DNA of 64,000 nucleotides from Geobacter sp. (lineage in GTDB: Bacteria; Desulfobacterota; Desulfuromonadia; Geobacterales; Pseudopelobacteraceae): contig PJFB01000012.1 in NCBI GenBank assembly GCA_003574895.1, positions 62,001-126,000 of the forward strand, written 5' to 3'. The notes below the pieces were generated by a model. That model was not told the DNA's origin. It worked only from the letters and a program-made list of their open reading frames with translations, and ran no database searches. Below, in pieces: positions 55,500 through 63,318 of this stretch. How positions within the stretch are numbered: position 1 is the first letter of the stretch; each line of letters begins with the position of its first letter. The position numbers and the translations under genes were made by a program.

Positions 55500-57095
55500 C
55501 TACCCCAGGATCGCCTTGATATCGGCCTCGGCCGTGGTGATGGGGCCGATGTTGAAGTTCTCCACCAGGAAGTTGAGGACGTTGGGGGAGACAAAGGCCG
55601 GCAGTGTCGGGCCGAGCTTGATGTTCTTGATCCCCAGGGAGAAGAGGGTCAAGAGGATGACCACCGCCTTCTGCTCGTACCAGGAAAGGATCATGGAGAG
55701 CGGCAGGTCGTTCACCCCGCACTCGAAGGCCCCTGCCAGGGCCACGGCGATCTGGATGGCCGAGTAGGCGTCGTTGCACTGCCCCACGTCCAGCAGGCGC
55801 GGAATGCCGCCGATGTCGCCGAACTCCAGCTTGTTGAAGCGGTACTTGCCGCAGGCCAGGGTCAGGATGACCGTATCCTGGGGGAGCTTTTCGGCAAATT
55901 CGGTGTAGTAGTTGCGGCCGGACTTGGCACCGTCACAGCCGCCGATCAGGAAGAAGTGCTTGATGGCGCCGGACTTGACCGCGGCGATGACCTTGTCGGC
56001 AACCCCCAGCACGGCGTTGTGGCCGAAACCGGTCAGGATCTCCTGCCCGGGGTTGTCCGGGAAACCGGGAAGCTCCTGTGCCCTGTTGATGACGGCGGAA
56101 AAATCCCACCCGTCGATATGGGGCACGTCGGGCCAGGCCACGAGGCCCCAGGTGTAGAGGCGGTCCTTATAGCTGTCCGACGGACGCTGGATGCAGTTGG
56201 TGTTGAAGATGATCGAGCCGGGGAAGTTGGCAAACTCCTTGGCCTGGTCCTGCCAGGCGCCGCCAAAGTTGCCGGCCAGGTGGCTGTATTTTTTCAGGCC
56301 TGGATAGCCGTGGGCCGGCAGCATCTCGCCATGGGTGTAGATGTTGATCCCCTTGCCCTCGGTCTGCTTGAGCAGCTCTTCCAGCATCTTCAGGTCGTGG
56401 CCAGAGACCAGGATGGCCTTGCCGGCCTTGGTGCCCAGTTGCACTGCCGTGGGGACCGGGTGGCCGTAGGTATCGGTATGGGCCGCGTTCAGGAGGGCCA
56501 TCACGGTAAGATTCTGCTTGCCGCACTCCATGCAGAGGCCGACGAAGTCCATCAGCCCCAGGTTGGGATCGGTGGTGGCGGCCAGGGCCTTCTGGACGAA
56601 GGCCATCACGTCGTCGTTGCTCCTGCCCAGGATCATGGCGTGGTCCATATAGGCAGCCATCCCCTTCAGGCCGTACATCAGTATCTCGATCACGGAGCGG
56701 ATGTCTTCGTTGATATGTTGGGTGTTGATACCGTACTGCTCACCCTGGGCTATCATGCCGGCCAGGTCGTCGGCCGGTTTCCAGTCCGCCAGCGGGCCGG
56801 ACAGGGTGACACCACTGGCGGCCCTGGCCTTTTCCTTCATTTCGTAGCATTGCTTGATGACGCTGCCGATGCGGGGCGCGTCAAAATCAACATTGGTGAC
56901 CGTGGTGAAGAGCCCTTCGATGGTGAAACGGTCGATCTCGGCGTTCCGCCCCAACTTGTCGGCATAGAGCGCCAGGCTCTTCAGGCCGTAGAGCAGATGA
57001 TCCTGCAAAGTCGCCACTTCCGGTTTCTTGCCGCATACGCCCGAGATGTTGCACCCGACCCCATTTGCTGCCTGCTCGCATTGATTACAAAACAT
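55500..57095 (-). CDS. hcp: Hybrid cluster protein (hydroxylamine reductase)
   Basis: 531 residues. N-terminal [4Fe-4S] motif MFCNQCEQ...GVCGK, and hybrid-cluster ligands in later blocks (HGEMLPAHGYP, FNTNCIQRPSDSY, TLACGKYRFNKLEFG, DVGQCNDAYSA). Reduces NO or hydroxylamine; a nitrosative-stress enzyme. Divergent from a ferredoxin-type gene with a shared FNR/HcpR-like site. Confidence 0.96.
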   Translation of the reverse strand: MFCNQCEQAANGVGCNISGVCGKKPEVATLQDHLLYGLKSLALYADKLGRNAEIDRFTIEGLFTTVTNVDFDAPRIGSVIKQCYEMKEKARAASGVTLSGPLADWKPADDLAGMIAQGEQYGINTQHINEDIRSVIEILMYGLKGMAAYMDHAMILGRSNDDVMAFVQKALAATTDPNLGLMDFVGLCMECGKQNLTVMALLNAAHTDTYGHPVPTAVQLGTKAGKAILVSGHDLKMLEELLKQTEGKGINIYTHGEMLPAHGYPGLKKYSHLAGNFGGAWQDQAKEFANFPGSIIFNTNCIQRPSDSYKDRLYTWGLVAWPDVPHIDGWDFSAVINRAQELPGFPDNPGQEILTGFGHNAVLGVADKVIAAVKSGAIKHFFLIGGCDGAKSGRNYYTEFAEKLPQDTVILTLACGKYRFNKLEFGDIGGIPRLLDVGQCNDAYSAIQIAVALAGAFECGVNDLPLSMILSWYEQKAVVILLTLFSLGIKNIKLGPTLPAFVSPNVLNFLVENFNIGPITTAEADIKAILG

Positions 57096-57187
57096 TTAGT
57101 TGATCCCCCTTTGGATTAATTGTTTCTTGATGTAGTTGAATGCCTGTTTTTATGGTATGAGAATATGCGATTCAGCTTAACGTAACC

Positions 57188-57201
57188 TTGACCATTGTCA
57201 A
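57188..57201. promoter_or_regulatory. FNR/HcpR-like operator
   Basis: TTGAC-CATT-GTCAA, a perfect 5-4-5 dyad in the CRP/FNR format. It is 93 bases upstream of hcp and 36 upstream of the divergent DUF362 gene. HcpR control is a family-based inference. Confidence 0.65.
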
Positions 57202-57236
57202 TTTTTGCAACTTTCCGAGAAAGGGAGATATTTATC

Positions 57237-58340
57237 ATGTCCAACGTCTATTTTGCCGACCTGCGCGCCGGCCACAAAGAGAACCTGTTCGACAAGATCA
57301 CCAAGTTGCTGACCCTGGCCGGGCTCCCCCAGCGCGTCAATGAAGGGGACCTGACCGCCATCAAGATCCACTTCGGCGAAAAGGGGAACCATGCCTTTAT
57401 CCGGCCGATCTTTGCCCGCCGCGTGGTGGATGAGATCAAGAAGCTGAAGGCCGCTCCGTTTCTGACCGACTCCTCCACCCTCTACCCGGGGGAGCGGAAG
57501 GAGGCGGTCTCCTCCCTGACCTGTGCCATCGAAAACGGCTTTGGCTATGCCTGCGTCGGGGCGCCGTTGATCATCAGCGACGGCCTGCGGGGGGTGACCG
57601 AGACGGATATCACCATCGAGGGGGAACTGCTGAAAAAGGTCCATATCGGCAGCGAGATCATCGAGGCCGACTCCCTGGTCTGTCTGACCCACTTCAAGTG
57701 CCACGAGCTGACCGGTTTCGGCGGCGCCATCAAGAACCTGGGCATGGGATGCGCCTCCCGCAAGGGGAAGCTGGTCCAGCATTCCACCGTGGCCCCCAAG
57801 GTAGCGGAAAAATACTGCACCGGGTGCGGTCTCTGCCTCAAGTCCTGCGCCCATGACGCCATCGCCGTCATCGAGGGGAAGGCGACCATCGACCCCACCC
57901 TCTGCGCCGGCTGCTCCCGCTGTATCACGATCTGCCCCGTCAAGGCGATCAACATCCAGTGGAACGAGGCTGCGGACCTGGTGATGAAGAAGATGGCCGA
58001 ATACGCCAAGGGGGCGCTACAGGGCAAGGAGCACAAGGCTGTGTATCTCAGCTTCATCACCCATGTTTCGCCCGCCTGCGACTGCTACGGCCATGCCGAC
58101 GCCCCCATCGTCAACGACATCGGTATCTGCGCCTCCACTGACCCGGTGGCCATCGACCAGGCCTGCGCCGACCTGGTCAACAATGCCCGTGGCAACGAGG
58201 GCTCGGCCTTGCAGAGCGGCCACGAGCCGGGCGGCGACAAGTTCCGCGGTGTCTACCCGGAGATCCCCTGGGAGGTGCAACTGGAGCATGGGGAAAAGAT
58301 CGGGCTGGGTTCGAGGAAGTATGAGTTGGTGCGGATCTGA
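57237..58340 (+). CDS. DUF362 protein with two [4Fe-4S] ferredoxin motifs
   Basis: 367 residues from the ATG after AGGGAG. DUF362 domain (IKIHFGEKGNHAFIRPIF..., LTHFKCHELTGFGGAIKNLGMG) with an inserted ferredoxin pair, CTGCGLCLKSC and CAGCSRCITICP (about 205-250). A cytoplasmic electron carrier or reductase. Divergent from hcp with a shared operator, so it may supply Hcp with electrons. Confidence 0.88.
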   Translation: MSNVYFADLRAGHKENLFDKITKLLTLAGLPQRVNEGDLTAIKIHFGEKGNHAFIRPIFARRVVDEIKKLKAAPFLTDSSTLYPGERKEAVSSLTCAIENGFGYACVGAPLIISDGLRGVTETDITIEGELLKKVHIGSEIIEADSLVCLTHFKCHELTGFGGAIKNLGMGCASRKGKLVQHSTVAPKVAEKYCTGCGLCLKSCAHDAIAVIEGKATIDPTLCAGCSRCITICPVKAINIQWNEAADLVMKKMAEYAKGALQGKEHKAVYLSFITHVSPACDCYGHADAPIVNDIGICASTDPVAIDQACADLVNNARGNEGSALQSGHEPGGDKFRGVYPEIPWEVQLEHGEKIGLGSRKYELVRI

Positions 58341-58414
58341 TTGAGCTGATCGGGCAAGCTCCGGATAAATGTTCCAAATGGCTTGTTGAGTCCACAGAAT
58401 CGGAAGGAAGGAAA

Positions 58415-59113
58415 ATGTCACTTGTAGCAGGCATACACCTCGGAGATATTGCGCTTCTGGTCGCAGACAGGAGAGTCGTAACAAAAAACGAACTTGGTGA
58501 AATCATCATTTTAAGTGACGACCATAAGAAAATTATTGATACAGGAATTGGCTACATTACAGGATCAGGATGTGTAGAATTACTCGACCCCGTTAAATAT
58601 GCAATCCAAGACAGTAATATTACCCACACAGACCAAATTCTAAACATTATCAGCGAAGAAAAAGAATACTTCAGAGAATGTGCAGTTTTTGGAGATTTAA
58701 CTGATGAAATTATAGGTATGACAGGATGGTTATTTACCTACAGGACAATTATTGAGGATAAACCAGAGATACGAGTAGCTTTATGCCACCCTTCTTTAGG
58801 AAAAGAGATGGGGTTAATTTTAAAAGGCAAAGCCAATTTCATCATACCAGTTGGTAGTCCAGAAGATCCAATACTCCGCGTATCAGATCTAGTTAATAAA
58901 CACATCAAAACATCAGATGACATCACTGACCCCATGAAATGCCTTGAGTACCATATTCCCATTCTCAGAGAAGTTTATTCCTTTGTGTCAGAGTGTTGTA
59001 AAACTGTTTCGGAAACTTTTAATATAGGTGTCGTTTTCAAGGATGGGACGATGATGCACTCAACGGAAATCGGTCCTTCCAGTAACAACATTACTTTCAC
59101 TCCCTCTCGTTAA
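58415..59113 (+). CDS. Proteasome beta-subunit-like Ntn hydrolase, orphan
   Basis: 232 residues, far AT-richer than its neighbours. No close family was recognised. After removal of Met, the N-terminus SLVAGIHLGDIALLVADRRV lines up with proteasome beta subunits (T-x-x-V-G-I-x-L-x-D...A-x-E/D-R-R-V). Ser1 is in the nucleophile position, Asp17 and Arg19 fall at exactly the family positions, DDHKKII at 34-40 can provide the Lys33 equivalent, and ITGSGCVELLD matches the G47 strand. No ATPase partner (HslU/Mpa) is nearby. It differs from HslV and from Anbu as I know them. It is followed by an attC-like hairpin. Activity is inferred. Confidence 0.55.
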   Translation: MSLVAGIHLGDIALLVADRRVVTKNELGEIIILSDDHKKIIDTGIGYITGSGCVELLDPVKYAIQDSNITHTDQILNIISEEKEYFRECAVFGDLTDEIIGMTGWLFTYRTIIEDKPEIRVALCHPSLGKEMGLILKGKANFIIPVGSPEDPILRVSDLVNKHIKTSDDITDPMKCLEYHIPILREVYSFVSECCKTVSETFNIGVVFKDGTMMHSTEIGPSSNNITFTPSR

Positions 59114-59171
59114 AAAACAGGAACAACAAAGGAAATTTAAACATCCTTTTAAAAGTGAGTCGAAAGAAATA

Positions 59172-59225
59172 TCTCAACAAGGAAGCAAGACCGGCCTAGG
59201 CCGGTCAGTTCCCGGCCCGTTAGCT
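59172..59225. other. attC-like hairpin 1
   Basis: TCTCAAC at one end, GTTAGCT at the other (GTTRRRY-like with one mismatch). Between them is the perfect palindrome GACCGGCCTAGGCCGGTC (59189-59206), with GGAA/TTCC pairing outside it. No T-run, so not a plain terminator. Weak as attC because the outer boxes pair only over AAC/GTT. Confidence 0.35.
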
Positions 59226-59247
59226 GAAAAAATGAACGGAGGATGGA

Positions 59248-59724
59248 ATGAAACATATTCAAAGGTTTGTTTTGTCATTAATCGTTTTCCCCTGTTTTTT
59301 CGGTTGCGGTAGTAATGAAAATAATACGGCTACTGGCATACAAGGGGTGACATTTGTCGATAAAGGTACAGTTGCTCCAAATCCGATTAGCACAAACGTA
59401 TCAATTGACTCAACCACTATCAACTACTCACAATCGCAGTCAGGGCAAATTATCGGAGTGTGGTCTAAACAGATTCAGTTTTCTGATTACACCTCGGTCC
59501 GGAAGGTGATATCAGACAACAGGTTATATGAAAGCGGGAATGTACTTCCATCTGGCCAACCAACTTGTACGGGGGCACAAGGAATGACTGTAAATGTTTT
59601 AAAAGACAACTCTATCCATTCCTTTGATATCGACGGTGGTGTGTTATGCGATAGAACTCAATGGCCCGTTGGTGTTCGTGATTTGGTAAATCTTGAGGAT
59701 GCGCTGGTTGCTAAATATAAATAG
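59248..59724 (+). CDS. Small lipoprotein of unknown function
   Basis: 158 residues. The signal peptide ends in a lipobox-like FFGC-GSNENN, so it is probably lipidated and lies on the periplasmic face. Mature part rich in Thr, Ser and Asn; two Cys (PTCTG, GVLCDRT) could form a disulfide. AT-rich like the previous gene. Nearly fills the space between two attC-like hairpins, as a gene cassette would. Confidence 0.7.
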   Translation: MKHIQRFVLSLIVFPCFFGCGSNENNTATGIQGVTFVDKGTVAPNPISTNVSIDSTTINYSQSQSGQIIGVWSKQIQFSDYTSVRKVISDNRLYESGNVLPSGQPTCTGAQGMTVNVLKDNSIHSFDIDGGVLCDRTQWPVGVRDLVNLEDALVAKYK

Positions 59725-59747
59725 TGTATGTCGATTATGCCGACTTC

Positions 59748-59822
59748 CGCTAACCAGGCCCTGCACGCGGATTGCTCCACGCTTCGGGTTCCGGCACCCG
59801 GTGAGGGCCAGAAACGTTAAAG
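59748..59822. other. attC-like hairpin 2
   Basis: CGCTAAC and GTTAAAG at the ends can pair over 5 of 7 bases. Inner arms GGCCCT-G-CAC (59757-59766) and GTG-AGGGCC (59801-59809) pair perfectly except for one bulged G, the extra-helical base seen in attC sites. A small hairpin (CGGGT/ACCCG) lies in the loop. Confidence 0.45.
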
Positions 59823-59856
59823 AAAGCTCAAGCACGTCTCAAAAGGGTGGTGGGGT

Positions 59857-59873
59857 CGTGACAACTTGTCACG
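59857..59873. promoter_or_regulatory. 17-bp dyad upstream of dtd
   Basis: CGTGACAA-C-TTGTCACG, a perfect inverted repeat 110 bases before dtd, without a T-run. Possibly an operator. Confidence 0.35.
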
Positions 59874-59982
59874 GACTGAAACTGGTAGAGCCGCGGACGG
59901 GAAAATATGTGGCCAATTGCCTGATCATCGTCATCCCGGAAAATTATCTGTCGAAACCGCTTCCGCCAAAGAGGAAAATGAA

Positions 59983-60420
59983 ATGAAAGCTGTCATCCAG
60001 CGCGTAAGCTCGGCCAGCGTAACAGTCGAAGGCCAAACAGTGGGCGAGATCAGTCGCGGTATCCTGGTCCTTCTGGGGGTGGAGAAGGGGGATGACGAAG
60101 CCAGGGCCGACTGGCTGGCGGAGAAGATCGTCAACCTGCGGATCTTCGAGGACGAGGCGGGGAAGATGAACCGGTCGGTGCAGGAGATGGGGGGCGGCCT
60201 GCTGGTGGTCTCCCAGTTCACCCTGGCCGGCAACTGCGCCAAGGGGCGGCGACCGTCGTTCGACACGGCGGCCCCGCCGGACGAGGGGAAGCGGCTCTAC
60301 GACTATTTCGTGGCAGCGGTGCAAGGGCTCGGCTTGGCGGTGGCGACCGGCATCTTCCAGGCGGATATGCAGGTCGCACTCGTCAATGACGGGCCGGTGA
60401 CGTTTATCCTGGAGCGTTGA
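59983..60420 (+). CDS. dtd: D-aminoacyl-tRNA deacylase
   Basis: 145 residues from the ATG eight bases after GAGG. Motifs SQFTLAG and NDGPVTF form the active site of the DTD fold. Frees tRNA from D-amino acids and glycine mischarged on tRNA-Ala. Intact. Confidence 0.96.
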   Translation: MKAVIQRVSSASVTVEGQTVGEISRGILVLLGVEKGDDEARADWLAEKIVNLRIFEDEAGKMNRSVQEMGGGLLVVSQFTLAGNCAKGRRPSFDTAAPPDEGKRLYDYFVAAVQGLGLAVATGIFQADMQVALVNDGPVTFILER

Positions 60421-60455
60421 CGACCGTTCCAGTCATTCGCATCACGCAAATCGCA

Positions 60456-62990
60456 TCAGTACTCGTCCGGCCTCTTCTGCACCGCATTAAGAATCAGGTC
60501 CGGGTCGAGAACCACCAGCATTTCCTGCTCACAATCACCATCCCGGCTGATCACGTTCCTGATGTAACCGGCATCGTGCTTGATCATCTCGGGCACGGCC
60601 TCGATCCGGTCCGCCTCGAATTCCGGTACCGAATCCAGGTCGTCGACGATCAGGCCCACAAGACCCCGGTTTGTCTTGGTGATGATTATCTGGTCATCGG
60701 CCCGCCGCGAACCGCCATCCTTGCCGAACAGGTGGCGAAGATTGATAACCGGGATGACCGTATTGTTGAACGAGATCGTCCCGGCAAGGTACGGCCTGGA
60801 ACCGGGCAGCGGCGTAAGGCGTCCGGACTCTATGGCTTCAACCACCTCGGGGGCGGTGATGGCGAACATGCGGTCCGCGGCAAAGAAGGTGGCCAGTTCG
60901 ACCACATTACCCTTGGTCTGGGTAGTGGCATACAGGGTGGCTGGTTTCGCCGCGTTTTCTCCCTTCTCCTTCTCATCACCCAGCGGCACAAAGGCGAATG
61001 ATATGATGTCGTTGGTATAGTCGCCGCTATTCTTGTATTCGCGATAGCCAAAGCTGGTCATACAGCCGACGATATAATATTTGCCACGGTGGACAATGAT
61101 GTTTGACATCCCTTCACCGTTTCCCAGGGTAAAAAATTCCGGGTTGATGTCGAGGACGCTGCCGACTTGATGCTCGGGGCAGGTGGATGAGACGATCCGG
61201 CCGTTGCGATCCGTGAAGATGCCGAACGTTCCCTGCTTGTTGGGAAGCGAGTCCAGCAGCATGTCCTTGAATTGCGGTTCCGAGTCAAACACGATCCCGA
61301 TACCGCCCACCACCTTGGCCGGGTTTTCGGGGTCGCGGATCGCGGCATTGTAGATGTAGGTATGACGGTCGTTGTAAAGCCATGTGGCTTCAAATGGCGA
61401 TACATTGTAGGACTGGCTGGTCTCGAGCTGAAACACCTTCTGGGTATAGCCGCTCTCAAATTTCCTGCCGCATACGCTTAGCCCGTCGTCATGCAGGTTC
61501 GAGGCAGCCAGTATGGTGCCGTTCAAATCGTAGACGAACAGCCGGGTGTAGACGGTATATAGCCCGTTGATGTATTCGAGGATGTCGGTCATCTTGGCCA
61601 ACTCCTCCGGGCTGGGATTTCCGGCGGCCAGGATACGGCGCAGGTCGGAGGCGAGGGCCCACCAGCGGCAGTCATTGGCCCGTTCGTACAGATTGCGGTC
61701 CATGATGTCGATCATGAGCCTGGCAATGAACTGGACATCCTGAAGGCTGGACGAAATGACGGTCTCGTAGAGATTCTTGATCGAATCGGCGAATACGCTG
61801 CTGGTCTTGTCGCCGGTCTTGCTGATCTGGCGGAGAATGGCTTTCAGTTTCAGGAGATCGCCCCGTTTGCCTGCTGCCATGACCTGGCCGTTCCACACCA
61901 CCCGGCGCAACGAGAGGTTGATCACGTCCGCCCCTTTTGCGATGCTGCTCAGGGCCGGGCAGAATGATTCGGCATGGCCCATAATCCCGTCGATGATCTC
62001 CTTGTCGATCAGGTCCAGGGCATTGGTCCGGGCTTGGCAGAAAGCCGATTCAAGGGGGATCATGACGTGGCCGAACCAGCCCATGCCGAAATACCCCTGG
62101 TAGCCGCGCGTGGCACAGGTCGTGGCGATATAGTTCCGACCGGCGAAATCCACAACACGGTATTCATCGTCTACCACCATCTCCAGTGCTCTGCCGATCC
62201 TGACATGGTCTTCATCGCTGCTGGAGATGACCGTTCCCTCCCGGTCGAGCAGCAGCATTACCGACTTATCTCCCTTTTTCTTCAGGTTGTTGAATATGCC
62301 CTGCATTTCGTCTTCGAAGCGGAAGCAGAGGCAGAGAACCCCGATCTGTTCGCCGGTGTCAGGGTGTTCTATCTTCTGGGAATAGATCAGGGTGCGGTCA
62401 AGAGCGGGGCGCAAATCCGAGCGCCGAAAGGTTTCAACATAGGTGTCGCTGGCGAGGGTCTCTCTGATCAAGGGGTCTTTGGAGAACATGATAGGGCTTT
62501 TCTCATCCAGATGGGCCCTGACCTTGCCTTGGATGTCGAGTACGATGATCTCGTCATACACGGTATATTTGTCACGGTATTCGCGAAGTCTTGTGGTGAT
62601 GGACTCCTCATCGTTGCGGCCGGGGGCGGGGTTGGTGAGAAAGCGGCGTATGTCGTCGTCGGTAGCCAGAAAACCGACGTCGGCGGTCCGTTCATAGAGG
62701 TTCCTGATCAGGATGTCCACCGCGACCTGAGCCTTGGAGGTGATCTCCAGGATCACCTTTTTGATCTCTTCGCGGACCAGGTTTTCGATCAGTTGCACTT
62801 CGAGCCGGCTGAAACCCTCGCGGGTGCTCGCCATGGTGGGGAGGATGGTCTTTGCCTCGGTCGGGCAGTTCATCTCGGCATTGACTTCGATGTTTTCCCA
62901 GGTGAAATTGAGTCCGTTCAACAGCGTCTGGTACTTCTGCATATTCGGCATGAACCTGATGAACTCGTCGACATTAACGATTGTATCCAT
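60456..62990 (-). CDS. Soluble double-Cache protein with CheW domain
   Basis: 844 residues from the second ATG, the first being 12 bases upstream. No membrane helix or signal peptide. Two Cache-like sensor regions (about 85-300 and about 400-640), each with 'NLYERTADVGFLA/NLYERANDCRWWA' and 'YxVYDEIIVLDIQG/YTVYTRLFVYDLNG' blocks, show an internal duplication. A C-terminal CheW domain follows (about 690-840: FFAADRMFAITAPEVVEAI, ISFNNTVIPVINLRHLFG). A cytoplasmic ligand sensor wired to the chemotaxis kinase array; the start choice is uncertain. Confidence 0.85.
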   Translation of the reverse strand: MDTIVNVDEFIRFMPNMQKYQTLLNGLNFTWENIEVNAEMNCPTEAKTILPTMASTREGFSRLEVQLIENLVREEIKKVILEITSKAQVAVDILIRNLYERTADVGFLATDDDIRRFLTNPAPGRNDEESITTRLREYRDKYTVYDEIIVLDIQGKVRAHLDEKSPIMFSKDPLIRETLASDTYVETFRRSDLRPALDRTLIYSQKIEHPDTGEQIGVLCLCFRFEDEMQGIFNNLKKKGDKSVMLLLDREGTVISSSDEDHVRIGRALEMVVDDEYRVVDFAGRNYIATTCATRGYQGYFGMGWFGHVMIPLESAFCQARTNALDLIDKEIIDGIMGHAESFCPALSSIAKGADVINLSLRRVVWNGQVMAAGKRGDLLKLKAILRQISKTGDKTSSVFADSIKNLYETVISSSLQDVQFIARLMIDIMDRNLYERANDCRWWALASDLRRILAAGNPSPEELAKMTDILEYINGLYTVYTRLFVYDLNGTILAASNLHDDGLSVCGRKFESGYTQKVFQLETSQSYNVSPFEATWLYNDRHTYIYNAAIRDPENPAKVVGGIGIVFDSEPQFKDMLLDSLPNKQGTFGIFTDRNGRIVSSTCPEHQVGSVLDINPEFFTLGNGEGMSNIIVHRGKYYIVGCMTSFGYREYKNSGDYTNDIISFAFVPLGDEKEKGENAAKPATLYATTQTKGNVVELATFFAADRMFAITAPEVVEAIESGRLTPLPGSRPYLAGTISFNNTVIPVINLRHLFGKDGGSRRADDQIIITKTNRGLVGLIVDDLDSVPEFEADRIEAVPEMIKHDAGYIRNVISRDGDCEQEMLVVLDPDLILNAVQKRPDEY

Positions 62991-63044
62991 GACCACCCCC
63001 ATTCGTATGGTGGATGAACACCGTTGTTCATCAATATCAGAGCA

Positions 63045-63087
63045 GAAAACAAAAATGGGCAGACACGCGACACCGTTGTCTGCCCAT
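63045..63087 (-). terminator. Minus-strand terminator upstream of the Cache-CheW gene
   Basis: ATGGGCAGACA / TGTCTGCCCAT is a perfect 11-bp stem. On the minus strand it is followed by TTTTTGTTTT. It probably ends the yedE-side transcript. A second dyad, GATGAACA/TGTTCATC (63013-63032), lies between it and the gene start. Confidence 0.75.
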
Positions 63088-63154
63088 TCCGACTATGTAT
63101 ATTAATTAATAAACTCCGTTACATCTGTCAACAAAATAGTTACATAAATTCATG

Positions 63155-63304
63155 TTTAACAGGTTGTTGGAAAACTCAGGTTGTTCAAAAATAGTCAGAT
63201 CGTCGCACCCACAGAAAGGCCCGCGGAGGCGTAGCAGCGCTACGCCGCACAAGGTGGCTTTCGAGGACAGCGGCGAGATGGCTGTTTTTCAACAACCTGT
63301 TAAA
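63155..63304. repeat. MITE-like element
   Basis: 150 bases bounded by a perfect 15-bp inverted repeat (TTTAACAGGTTGTTG and its inverse). Inside is a second palindrome, GGCGTAGC-AGC-GCTACGCC. No open frame of its own. Looks like a non-autonomous mobile repeat; it ends 14 bases before the stop of the next gene. Confidence 0.75.
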
Positions 63305-63318
63305 ACGAATGGTGCGGT

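Noticed and set aside
59693-59986. Small open frame between the lipoprotein gene and dtd
   Set aside because: It runs through the attC-like hairpin, has no ribosome site and no recognisable protein pattern.
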